Positions 16,403-24,600 of a DNA stretch of 64,000 bases are shown here, piece by piece. The translations under genes were made by a program, and so were the position numbers. The DNA comes from DATGZH01 sp035297265 (lineage in GTDB: Bacteria > Actinomycetota > Acidimicrobiia > Acidimicrobiales > RAAP-2): NCBI GenBank assembly GCA_035297265.1, contig DATGZH010000064.1, positions 62,001 to 126,000 on the forward strand, read 5' to 3'. The notes below the pieces were generated by a model, which worked only from the letters and a program-made list of their open reading frames with translations, had not been told where the DNA came from and did not search any database. Numbering within the stretch: the first letter of the stretch is position 1; every line of letters begins with the position of its first letter.

Positions 16403-18111
16403 CCGTTCGCCGGGGCGGCGTGGTCCTGCCGTCCCTCCTGGCGGGCGTCCTCCTCGCCCTCTCGCTGCCGCCGTTCGGCTGGTGGCCGCTCGCCTTCGCC
16501 GGGGCGGGTCTCCTCTATTGGCGCCTGCACCGGCTCCGGGCCCGGACGCGGTTCCTGGCCGGCTGGGTGGCCGGCCTCGGGTTGTTCGGGGTGGGGCTCT
16601 ACTGGATCGAGTCCTTCAACTGGTACGGGGCGGTCGTGCTCGTCGTGGCCGAGGCCCTCTCGATGGGGTTGGCCGCCCTCCTCGTACCGCCGAGCACCGG
16701 CCGGCTGCCCGCCTTCGTCGGGGCGTTCACCCTGTGCGAGGCACTGCGGATGAGCTGGCCCTTCGGCGGCCTGCCGGTGGCCGGCGTCTTCCTCGGGCAG
16801 GCGGGCGGGCCCTTCCTCGGGACGGCCCGACTGGGAGGGTCGCTCCTCCTCACCGCGGTGGTCTTCCTCGGCGGGGCGGCCGTCGGCGAGCTCACCCCGG
16901 TGGTGCAGCGGGCCGTGCAGGTCCGGCTCGACCCCTCCGTCGGCCACGACCACCACGAACAACAGCGGGCGGCGGCCGGCCTGGTGACCCTGGCCTTCGT
17001 CCTCGGCCTGGCTGTGGTCGGCGTCCTCGCTCCCGACGGCGGGTCGGCCGGGCGCAGCCTCACCGTGGCCGCCGTCCAGGGTGGGGGCCGGCGCGGCTTC
17101 AACAAGGAGGAGGTGCCGCCGGCCACGGTCTTCGCCGCCCAGCTCGCGGCGACGAGGACCGCGCTGTTCTCCGGCGGCCGGCGATCCTCCCCCGAGCTCG
17201 TCGTATGGCCGGAGGACGTCATCTCCCTCGACGAGGCGTTGTCGCGGAGCCACGACGGGAGGACGATGGCCCGTCTCGCCCGCCGCCTGCGGAGCACGGT
17301 CGTCGCCGGCGTGACGATCACCGTCTCGGCCACCGCCTTCCGCAACGAGGTCGTCGCCTGGGGACCGACCGGGCGGGTGGTCGCGGTCTTCGAGAAGACC
17401 CACCGGGTCCCCTTCGGCGAGTACATCCCGGACCGGTCGTTCTTCGCCCACTTCGCCGACCTCGCTGCCGTGCCGCTCGACGCCGTCCCCGGCCACGGCA
17501 CCGGCCTGATGGTGACGCCGGCCGCACCGCTCGGCGTCCTCGTCTCCTACGACGTCTTCTTCACCGGCCTCGGTCGCACGTCCATCCGGGGCGGGGCGCA
17601 GCTCCTCGTCGTGCCGACCAACACCTCGTCGTACGCCGCCGCCAACCTCCCCACCCAGGAGGTGGCGGCCGCCCAGGTCCAGGCGGTGGCCGGAGGGCGG
17701 GACCTCGTCCAGGCCGCCCCCACGGGCTTCTCCGCGGTCATCGACCACGAAGGCAACGTGCTCCTGCGGAGCGACCTCGGCCGGCGTCAGGTCCTGTTCG
17801 CCACCGTCGGCCTGCGCCGCGGGCGGACCGTCTACGACACGCTCGGCGACGCCGGGGTGCTCGTGCCCGGTGCGCTCGTTCTGGCGCTCGGTTGGCTGCT
17901 CGCCCTGCGGGCCCGGCGGCGCGGCGCGGACGCCGACCACGATCCCCGAGCCGGGCGGGCCTCCCTCGACTTCACGAGTGTGGCCGGTGCCGGGCACTGG
18001 CCCGAGGACCGTGGGACCCCGGTGAAGCCCCATGTGGCACCCCACCCGGTGGCACCGGTGGCTGGGCCGGCGCCGGCCCCGACGGGTCCGGAACGTCCGG
18101 CCGGGGGGTGA
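16399..18111 (+). CDS. lnt: Apolipoprotein N-acyltransferase homologue lacking the nucleophilic Cys
   Basis: A 570-residue protein. The N-terminal 220 residues hold about six transmembrane helices with the PPFGWWPLAFAG motif of Lnt; the remainder is a carbon-nitrogen hydrolase (nitrilase) domain followed by one more helix (about 490-508) and a Pro-rich tail. Glu272 (VVWPEDV) and Lys333 (EKTHRVPFGEY) match two of the three catalytic residues. The third, the Cys of the family's CYE motif, is replaced: the sequence reads VSYDVFF, with Ser383 and Asp385. Lnt adds the third acyl chain to lipoproteins in other bacteria. Activity cannot be assumed here. Its GTG overlaps the cgoX stop, and a lipoprotein gene lies convergently downstream. 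Confidence 0.82.
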   Translation: MTVRRGGVVLPSLLAGVLLALSLPPFGWWPLAFAGAGLLYWRLHRLRARTRFLAGWVAGLGLFGVGLYWIESFNWYGAVVLVVAEALSMGLAALLVPPSTGRLPAFVGAFTLCEALRMSWPFGGLPVAGVFLGQAGGPFLGTARLGGSLLLTAVVFLGGAAVGELTPVVQRAVQVRLDPSVGHDHHEQQRAAAGLVTLAFVLGLAVVGVLAPDGGSAGRSLTVAAVQGGGRRGFNKEEVPPATVFAAQLAATRTALFSGGRRSSPELVVWPEDVISLDEALSRSHDGRTMARLARRLRSTVVAGVTITVSATAFRNEVVAWGPTGRVVAVFEKTHRVPFGEYIPDRSFFAHFADLAAVPLDAVPGHGTGLMVTPAAPLGVLVSYDVFFTGLGRTSIRGGAQLLVVPTNTSSYAAANLPTQEVAAAQVQAVAGGRDLVQAAPTGFSAVIDHEGNVLLRSDLGRRQVLFATVGLRRGRTVYDTLGDAGVLVPGALVLALGWLLALRARRRGADADHDPRAGRASLDFTSVAGAGHWPEDRGTPVKPHVAPHPVAPVAGPAPAPTGPERPAGG

Positions 18112-18112
18112 C

Positions 18113-18133
18113 CCGGCCGGCGGCGCCGGCCGG
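18113..18133. terminator. Strong hairpin between convergent genes
   Basis: CCGGCCGGC-GGC-GCCGGCCGG, a perfect nine-base-pair stem with a three-base loop, lies directly after the lnt stop and before the end of the minus-strand lipoprotein gene. It is placed to stop transcription from both sides. There is no T-run. Confidence 0.5.
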
Positions 18134-18147
18134 CGGCGTCGACGGGA

Positions 18148-18729
18148 TCAGGTGGTCGAGGTGACGTCGCTCGTCGGCACGAGTGTGATGTTCAACCCGA
18201 CCTCGCCCGGCTTGAGCTCGCCGCCGGTGCCGCTCGTCGTCCCCACCAACACCTTGATCGTCCACTGGGAGTTGGTGGCGGTGAACGAGCCCACGTTGAC
18301 CGTCTGGGTCGTCGAGGTGCCACCACCGCCCGACGACGTCGGCGTCGAGAAGGTCTGCGGGTTCTGCACGTCGGTGATCGTGTAGCCCGCCCCCTTGAGC
18401 TTGGACTGGTAAGCGGACATCACCGACGAGCCCGAGCCGGTCACCGCGAAGAGGGCGTCCCATCCTTCGCCGTTCTTGACGCTCGTCCCGCCGCCGCCGA
18501 GCACCCGGGAGTTGTCAGGCAGCGGCACGTCGCTCGGGAAGCCCTGCGGCAGCGCGTGCTCCGCCGCCGAGAACTTGTGCCCCAGGATGTTGCCGCTGAC
18601 CCCGTTCTTGGAGATGTGCAGGCTGCAGGCGGCGAGGGCCAGGCCCATGACGGCCACGAGCACGACGGGCCCGAGCCGGCGGCTGGTCGCGGCCGGCGCG
18701 CCGGCATGCTTCGGTTGCCCGTTCCCCAT
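18148..18729 (-). CDS. Predicted lipoprotein of unknown function
   Basis: A 193-residue protein with a lipoprotein signal peptide: basic N-terminus, hydrophobic stretch VVLVAVMGLALAAC (about residues 20-33) and lipobox LAAC with the lipidated Cys at about residue 33. The mature part has the DVPLPDNSRVLGGG motif near residue 67, then VMSAYQSKLKGAGYTI, a pattern seen in small actinobacterial surface proteins that compare predicted and observed stretches of an alpha/beta fold. It has a Ser/Thr/Gly-rich loop near 135 and no further Cys. I cannot assign a function. The ATG at 18729 is preceded by TAACTT seven bases upstream. It lies tail to tail with the lnt homologue that might modify it. Confidence 0.75.
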   Translation of the reverse strand: MGNGQPKHAGAPAATSRRLGPVVLVAVMGLALAACSLHISKNGVSGNILGHKFSAAEHALPQGFPSDVPLPDNSRVLGGGGTSVKNGEGWDALFAVTGSGSSVMSAYQSKLKGAGYTITDVQNPQTFSTPTSSGGGGTSTTQTVNVGSFTATNSQWTIKVLVGTTSGTGGELKPGEVGLNITLVPTSDVTSTT

Positions 18730-18742
18730 GGCGACCAAGTTA
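18730..18742 (-). promoter_or_regulatory. Leaderless-type -10 element of the lipoprotein gene
   Basis: Reading the minus strand, TAACTT (18742-18737) is followed by seven bases and then the ATG at 18729. This fits a start point on the start codon. Confidence 0.5.
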
Positions 18743-18803
18743 ACCTGCCAGGAACCCGGCCGGCCGGTCACGGCGCGATGGGCGGGCACCGTCGTCCCAC
18801 CGT

Positions 18804-18816
18804 TACGTTGACCTCG
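18804..18816 (+). promoter_or_regulatory. Leaderless-type -10 element of the 84-residue protein gene
   Basis: TACGTT at 18804-18809 stands seven bases before GTG 18817. It forms, with the element at 18737-18742, a compact divergent promoter region of about 90 bases. Confidence 0.5.
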
Positions 18817-19071
18817 GTGACGCAACCCGGCCCGCCCGACGACGTCCCGCCTGACGGGCCGCTCGTCGAGAGCCAGCCGGTCGACGAACGGCGCCTCGTC
18901 CGGCTCCAACAGGCGGCCGTCCTCATCCTCTACCGGGCGGAGGGGCACACGCCCCTCGAGCGTCAATGGGCCCAGCAGGTCCTCGATCTGACGGTCGCCC
19001 TGCGCCAGGCCCGGGCGCGGCTGGCCGAGCTCGACGACAGCGAGGCGGGCGGCCAACCCGACGACCCCTGA
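18817..19071 (+). CDS. Small helical protein of unknown function
   Basis: An 84-residue hydrophilic protein. The first 25 residues are Pro- and Asp-rich and probably disordered; residues 28-75 read as one or two amphipathic helices (RRLVRLQQAAVLILYRAEG, then VLDLTVALRQARARLAEL), which could form a coiled coil. No signal peptide, membrane segment or Cys. I recognise no family. GTG 18817 was chosen because of the TACGTT hexamer seven bases before it; a TTG nine bases upstream is the alternative. Confidence 0.55.
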   Translation: MTQPGPPDDVPPDGPLVESQPVDERRLVRLQQAAVLILYRAEGHTPLERQWAQQVLDLTVALRQARARLAELDDSEAGGQPDDP

Positions 19072-19108
19072 CGGGCCGCGCTCCGGCGAAGGCTGAAGGG
19101 CGCGCTTG

Positions 19109-19120
19109 TACAGTTGCCGC
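19109..19120 (+). promoter_or_regulatory. Leaderless-type -10 element before GTG 19121
   Basis: TACAGT at 19109-19114 followed by six bases (TGCCGC) and GTG. The spacing is the same as at the better-supported genes of the window, which favours the short ORF downstream being real. Confidence 0.45.
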
Positions 19121-19504
19121 GTGACCTTCCAGGCCACGGGGGGAGTGGAAGAGTCACTCGACGACGAGGTCGACGAGGTCGACGAGGTCGACGAGGTCGT
19201 CCCCGGACCGTCCGAAGGAGCCGATCGCGCCGACGGCGCGGCGGAGGGGGAGGAGAGCGCCTGGCCCGGCCGCGCCACAGGGGACGAGGGGGCCGAACAG
19301 GGGACGCTCCACCGCGCCCACACCTGCTGGCGGTCGCGCCGGACGAGGAACTTCGTCGTCCCGTACTCGCCGGCGGGTGACGACCCCCGCGTGCAGTGGG
19401 TGAGGCGGCACTGCAACCTCGTCGACGTCAGCCCGCCGACCGAGGGGGCCCAACTCGGCTACTACGACTGTCGCCCGTTGCGAGGATCCGGCATCCTTCC
19501 CTGA
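19121..19504 (+). CDS. Small acidic-repeat protein of unknown function
   Basis: A 127-residue ORF starting with GTG. Residues 12-27 are strongly acidic because of four tandem copies of a nine-base unit that encode repeated Asp-Glu-Val. A low-complexity middle follows. The last 65 residues look like a folded domain, with Cys residues in HTCWRSRRTRNFVV, RRHCNLVDVSPP and GYYDCRPL. The opposite strand has an open frame of similar length, but it is low in complexity and has no promoter. The leaderless-type promoter and the plausible C-terminal composition make this strand the better candidate. I recognise no family. Confidence 0.4.
   Translation: MTFQATGGVEESLDDEVDEVDEVDEVVPGPSEGADRADGAAEGEESAWPGRATGDEGAEQGTLHRAHTCWRSRRTRNFVVPYSPAGDDPRVQWVRRHCNLVDVSPPTEGAQLGYYDCRPLRGSGILP
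19163..19198 (+). repeat. Four tandem copies of GACGAGGTC
   Basis: The nine-base unit GACGAGGTC is repeated four times without change. It encodes (Asp-Glu-Val)4 in the plus-strand ORF. Such a perfect repeat can change copy number by slippage without breaking the frame. Confidence 0.9.
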
Positions 19505-19509
19505 CTGCG

Positions 19510-19992
19510 TCAGGGCCCGGGCGCGCCCAACGCCCGGCGGTACTCGAGCTCGTCGACATCGAGACCCCATACCACCGCCGTGCGGGTCACACCGGTGCTC
19601 TGCCAACCCCCGCCCTCGTAGAAGCGGCGGGCCCGTTCGTTGCCCGGGAGCACCCAGAGCCGCACCTCGCTGAAGCCGAACCCCTCGGCGTCACGGAGCG
19701 CCGCGGCCATGAGGCGGGCGCCATGGCCGAGACCGATGGCCGACGGGTCGAGGTAGATGGCTGACAGCTCGGCCAGCTCGGACTCACCGCCGGCCGGCTC
19801 CAGCCGGGCGAAGCCGACGAGCCGGCCGGCGTCGTCCTCGGCCAGAAGCACCACGCCGCGGCGTCCCGGTCCGTCGGCGAGGAACCTCCGCCACTGCTCG
19901 AGGCGGTCCTCGACGCTGAGCGCGTCGAGATAGTCGTCGGGGAGGAGCCCCCGGTAGGCGCTCCGCCAGGAGGCCACGTGGATCCCGGCCAA
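19510..19992 (-). CDS. GNAT-family N-acetyltransferase with uncertain start
   Basis: A 160-residue GNAT domain from the TTG at 19992. Motifs seen are HVASWRSAYRGLLPDDYL, the acetyl-CoA loop IYLDPSAIGLGHGARLM near residue 80 and LWVLPGNERARRFYEGGGW near 112, which resemble the group of ribosomal-protein and small-molecule acetyltransferases often found in actinobacteria. The expected first strand of the fold (VRPARADDDPATLA) is encoded in the same frame just upstream, but no ATG, GTG or TTG precedes it before the neighbouring CDGSH gene. So the true start is either a rare codon or the N-terminus has suffered an indel. Substrate unknown. Confidence 0.75.
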   Translation of the reverse strand: MAGIHVASWRSAYRGLLPDDYLDALSVEDRLEQWRRFLADGPGRRGVVLLAEDDAGRLVGFARLEPAGGESELAELSAIYLDPSAIGLGHGARLMAAALRDAEGFGFSEVRLWVLPGNERARRFYEGGGWQSTGVTRTAVVWGLDVDELEYRRALGAPGP

Positions 19993-20071
19993 CGTGGCCG
20001 GGTCGTCATCGGCTCGCGCCGGGCGGACCGACCCGGCCGCTGCACCAGCGGCTTCGCCGCGTGGTCGCGGT

Positions 20072-20755
20072 TCAGCCGTCGCGGAACCCGTTCTCCTTGT
20101 GGCTGCCGTCGCAGAGCGGCTTGTTGGCCGAGCCGCCGCAGCGGCACAGCGTCACCCGGTTCCTCGTCTCAAAGGCGCGCCCGTCCGCCCGCTCGACCAC
20201 GACCCGGCCGCTCACGAAGAGCGGCCCGTCCGTGACCACGCCGACCTCCGGGCGGTAGTCCGGCTCCACGTCGGCGCCGTCGGCCTCGAGCCGGTAGGTG
20301 AGCGCCCCGGACGGACAGTGCTCGACCATCGACATCACCTGGGCCCGGGTGATGCTGTCCTCGGTGGCGTCGCCCCGCATCAACTTCCATACGTTCGTGA
20401 GCCGGTTCCCGCAGAAGCCGGCGTGCTCGCAGATCGACCGGTCGTCCCGGACGACGAGCCCGGTGCCGACGTAGGTCTTCTGGCGCGCTTCGTAGGCGTC
20501 GTCGGGCGCCGTCTCGGTGCCGTCGAAGCCGTTCTTCTTGTGCGTGCTGTCGCAGAACGGCTTGTTGGACGAGCCGCCGCAGCGACACAGGGCGTAGACG
20601 GGGGTCGTCTCGAGCTCGGCCGTCGTCTGCCAGGTGAGCGGCTCGCCGCTCTCCGACTCGACGACCCGCCGCCGGACGACAGGCAGCTCGCCGGTCACGA
20701 TGTAGGGCCCGTTCGGCCGTACGGCGATCTTCGGGCCTTCGTCGTCAGGGCTCAT
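20072..20755 (-). CDS. Iron-sulfur protein with two CDGSH zinc-finger-type domains
   Basis: A 227-residue cytoplasmic protein with three iron-sulfur modules. The first CDGSH domain (about residues 57-77) reads CRCGGSSNKPFCDSTH and the last (about 205-225) reads CRCGGSANKPLCDGSH; each has the C-x-C...C...H ligands of a [2Fe-2S] cluster. Between them, near residues 110-150, lies a ferredoxin-like stretch with ICEHAGFCGN and MVEHCPSGAL, matching the divergent 4Fe-4S mono-cluster domain (Fer4_19). CDGSH proteins act in electron transfer or cluster handling; the specific role is unknown. The ATG has a GAGAGG ribosome site about 10 bases upstream and a TAGAGT hexamer further up. Confidence 0.88.
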   Translation of the reverse strand: MSPDDEGPKIAVRPNGPYIVTGELPVVRRRVVESESGEPLTWQTTAELETTPVYALCRCGGSSNKPFCDSTHKKNGFDGTETAPDDAYEARQKTYVGTGLVVRDDRSICEHAGFCGNRLTNVWKLMRGDATEDSITRAQVMSMVEHCPSGALTYRLEADGADVEPDYRPEVGVVTDGPLFVSGRVVVERADGRAFETRNRVTLCRCGGSANKPLCDGSHKENGFRDG

Positions 20756-20794
20756 CTCGCACCACCTCTCGGGACCACCACCGATCGTGAGCTC

Positions 20795-20800
20795 ACTCTA
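20795..20800 (-). promoter_or_regulatory. -10-like hexamer of the CDGSH gene
   Basis: On the minus strand TAGAGT lies about 40 bases before the ATG at 20755. It would give a leader of about 33 bases that carries the ribosome-binding sequence GAGAGG, unlike the leaderless genes nearby. Confidence 0.35.
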
Positions 20801-20842
20801 CGGGCGGTCGCCTCGAACCCGTCCGCCCAAGGGACTGCGTTG

Positions 20843-21361
20843 TCACTCGTAGTAGCCGGAGTGGATGTAGACGCAGGGGACGCCCTCGGCGACGTACATC
20901 GCGTGGTTCGAGGGGTCGTCCTCCAGGGCCAGGCGCAGGTCGAACCCGTAGTCGCGGAGGTCCTCGACCACGCCGCGCTTGAACAGGGTGACGTGGTCGT
21001 AGTCCCCCCGGTCCCGCATCACGAGGAGATCCCAGCGCAGGCCGTAGCGCTCCAGCCAGGCCAGCGTCTGGGGCTGGACCCGGAGCGGCCGGCCGGTGAG
21101 GAGGACGACGGCCAGCCGCTCGTCGAGGAGCTCGATGAGGCGGGCGACCTCCTCGATCACCGGGTCGTCGCCGCAGGCCTCGAAGAAGGCGTTCCAGTCC
21201 CGCCGGCCCCGCTCGATGAAGTGCTGGCGACCGGCGGCGTCGGACAGCACGCCGTCGATGTCGAAGACCACCGCCGGGCGGCCGGGGAGGGGCTCCCCCC
21301 GCCACCGCCAATTGGGGAGCCGCCCGATGGCGTCTGGGGCGAGCGGTTGGCGGCGGTACAT
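20843..21361 (-). CDS. HAD-superfamily phosphatase (polynucleotide kinase 3'-phosphatase-like)
   Basis: A 172-residue HAD phosphatase. Motif I is VVFDIDGVLSD with the two catalytic Asp near residue 35, motif II is VVLLTGRP near 91, the motif III Lys is in TLFKRGVVEDL near 130 and motif IV is LALEDDPSN near 148. The protein has no cap insertion of any size. The sequence RRDWNAFFEACGDDPV after motif I resembles the phosphatase domain of phage T4 polynucleotide kinase-phosphatase; the kinase half is absent. Substrate unknown, possibly a nucleic acid 3' end or nucleotide. ATG 21361 is preferred over a TTG nine bases upstream. Confidence 0.82.
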   Translation of the reverse strand: MYRRQPLAPDAIGRLPNWRWRGEPLPGRPAVVFDIDGVLSDAAGRQHFIERGRRDWNAFFEACGDDPVIEEVARLIELLDERLAVVLLTGRPLRVQPQTLAWLERYGLRWDLLVMRDRGDYDHVTLFKRGVVEDLRDYGFDLRLALEDDPSNHAMYVAEGVPCVYIHSGYYE

Positions 21362-21608
21362 GGCAGTCAATTTGGGGGCCCAGGCGGGAGCGGGCCGACC
21401 GTTCCTCCCGGTCGGACCTGGGCCGACGGGCGCTTCAGCCTACCGGGGGGCCGCCGCCACGGGTCCGCCGGCGCGGCCACCCGGGCGACGGTCCGGCGTG
21501 GCACGATGGGGACGAGATGGTGTCGCACCCCCTGCGGGTAGCTGCCCAGGTGGGGAGTTCGATTGCACCAGGAACGGTTGTGAGCGCGGGATCGGAGGGG
21601 TGACCGGC

Positions 21609-24600
21609 GTGAGCGCGCGTGCATCGACACCGCAGGCCGGCGCGCCCGCCACCCTGGCCGCCCCGGCGGCGACCGTGGACCTCCCGCTGAGCGGGGTGCT
21701 CGAGGCCGAGGCCCTCCCGGAGGGCGACGAGCCGGCCAGCGCGCCTTCCACCGAACCGGTCGAGGCGCTCGCCATCCGGGTCCCGCTGGGTCGGCGGGTC
21801 ATGGTCGTGGGCGACCTGCTCCTCTCCTCGACGGCTACCGCGTCCTCGCGGGCTCTCGCGGTGGACCTGGCGACCACCCTCGACCGTTGGGACGGCCCCG
21901 GTGTGGCCGTCGTCTGCGGGAACCTCTTCGCCGCCCCGACGGGCGGCGGTCCGCTCACCGCCGGCGAGGTGCGGGCCGCACTCGGGGCCCACGAGCGCCT
22001 CACCGCCTCGGTGCGCGCCTTCACGAGCCGTCCGGACTGCCGCCTCGTCGTCATGCCGGGCTGGCGGGATCCCGAGATCGCCACCGACGACACGGTCCGG
22101 GCGCAGCTGGGCGACCTCGGGGTGGAGATGGCCCCGGCCGTCGACCTGTTCCTCATCACCGCGGCCGGCGAGCGCCTCGTCCTCGTGCGCCCCGGCAGCC
22201 CGGTGGCCGGCCCCGGCCGCTGCCCGGACGTGGGCACGGCCGAGGCGAGGGCCTACCTCTCGGGCGTCGACCGGCTGGAGGACCCCTCGGCGTCCGCCCG
22301 CTTCGTCACCTCCCGCCTCCTCTACCGCCGGCTGCGACGCTTCGTGTGGGTGCCGCCGGTGCTGGCGGTCGTCGTGGCCCTCGCCGTCCGCATGACGTTC
22401 GTCTTCAACGGGGTCGACCGCATCGTGCGGCGGGCGCACGGGGCCCACCGGGTACTGCTCCGGGCGCACAGCGCCTCGTGGTCCGAGCGGCTCCTCTTCA
22501 CGATCGCGGTGATCGTGGCGTTCGAGATCCTCCTCGCCGCGGTGGTGACCCTCGTCTCCCGTCACATCTGGCGGACCCACGTGGCGACGGAGGAGCCCGA
22601 CCCCGTCCCGACCGAGGAGGGGGTGACCTCCTCGCCGGCGAGCGACCTCCTCGTCGCCGGACACGACGCCCTCGACGAAGCCCGTGACGCGGTGGCCACC
22701 GGGGCCACCGGCCTCGTGGCCGGCGGGGGCCTCATGGCCGAGCTGACCGCGCTCACCCCGGGCTTCTTCGCCAGCCCCGGCGGCACGACCGAGCTCGTGC
22801 GGGAGCACCGGGGCCGCATGGGGCTGCCGCCGGTGTTCCTCCACCACCGCCAGGCCAGCTGGATCGAGCTCGAGACCGGAGCGGACCTCCACGTGCGGTT
22901 GCTGCTGGCCGACGTCGACCTGCCCTCGTCCACCCTCATGGAGCGGGCCGTCACCGGCTACCGGGTGGTGAAGGGCTACAAGGCCGCCGCCGACCTGCAC
23001 CCGACGATGGTGGCCTCGTGGCCGAGGGGCGCCTCCTGGCCCCCCGCCCCGCAGGTCACGGCGGGACGCCGGCGGGCTCGCCGGGTCCGCCGGGCGGCCG
23101 CCGCGGCGATCTTCCTGGCCGGTCTGCTCGACCTGCTCCTCGCGGTGTCACCGCCCCTCCGCGGCCGCCTCCACCTCCTCCAACAGGTGCTCCCCCTCGG
23201 CGTGGCCCAGGCGGCCGGGGCCCTCGTGGCCCTGTCGGGGATCGCCCTCATGATGCTGGCCCGGGGGGTGCTCCGCGGCCAGCGCCGGGCCTGGGTGGTC
23301 GCGGTCGGGCTGCTCGCCGGCACCCTCGTGCTGCACCTCGTGCACGGGGCGGCGCTCGGGGCGGCCGTCCTGACCGCCTGCGTGCTCGGCCTCCTCGTCG
23401 TGGAACGGGCCCAGTTCGGGGCGGCGAGCGACCAGGGTTCGCTCCGCTCCGCCTTCTCCACCCTCCTCCTCGGGGCGCTCGCCGCGGTGGCCGCCGGCAC
23501 ACTCGCCGTCGAGCTGGCCAACCGGGTCCGTCACCACCCCATCCCGGCCTTCCCGCAGGTGGTGCTCGCCGTGGTCGAGCGCCTGGCCGGCCTCACCACC
23601 GTCGACCTCCCCGACGCCATCGACGACTGGCTCTTCCCGTCGATGCTGGCCGTCGGCGTGACGCTCCTCGTCGTGGCCATCTACCTGGCCACCCGACCGG
23701 TGGTCGACCGGCGGCTCTCGAGCGTCAGGGCGGCCTCCGCCCGCCGGGCGGCCGAGCTCCGGGCCCGTGACATCGTCCGGCGCCACGGCACCGGCACGCT
23801 CGACTACTTCGCCCTCCGCGACGACAAGCAGTGGTTCTTCCACCGCGACAGCCTCGTGGCCTACGCCGTCTACGGCGGGATCTGCCTCGTCTCGCCCGAC
23901 CCGATCGGCCCGCTCAACGAGCGGACCCACGTCTGGCAGGTCTTCCGCCAGTTCGCCGACAGCCACGGCTGGGGGGTGGCGGTCATGGCCGCGGCCGAGG
24001 AGAGCCTCCCGGTCTACCGGGACTCGGGGATGCGCTACCTCTACATCGGCGACGAGGCCGTGGTCGACCTGCCGAGCTTCTCGCTCGCCGGCGGGAAGAT
24101 GAAGGGTCTCCGCCAGGCCCACAAGCGGATCGAGCGCTACGGCTACACCGTCGCGTTCTACGACCCGGCGACGATGGACCGCTCGCTCATCGAGCCCCTC
24201 GTCGAGCTCATGGCCAAGAGCCGGCGGGGCGAGGGCGAGCGCGGCTTCTCGATGATGCTCGGCCGCATGTTCGACCCCCGCGACACCGACCTCCTCCTCA
24301 CCGTGGTCTACGCCCCGGACGGCCAACCGGCCGCGATGTGCCAGTTCGTCCCCTCCCAGGCCATCTCGGGCTACTCGCTCGACCTCATGCGCCGGGACCC
24401 GGCCGAGCACCCGAACGGCCTCATCGACTTCGCGCTGTGCTCGACGATCGAGCACCTCAAGGCGCAGGGCGGGCGGGGCCTCAGCCTCAACTTCGCCGCC
24501 ATGCGCTCCGTCCTCGAGGGCGAGACGGGCGACGGCGTCACCCAACGGGTCGAACGGTGGGCGCTCCGCCGCATGTCGGGGGTCCTCCAGATCGAGTCGC

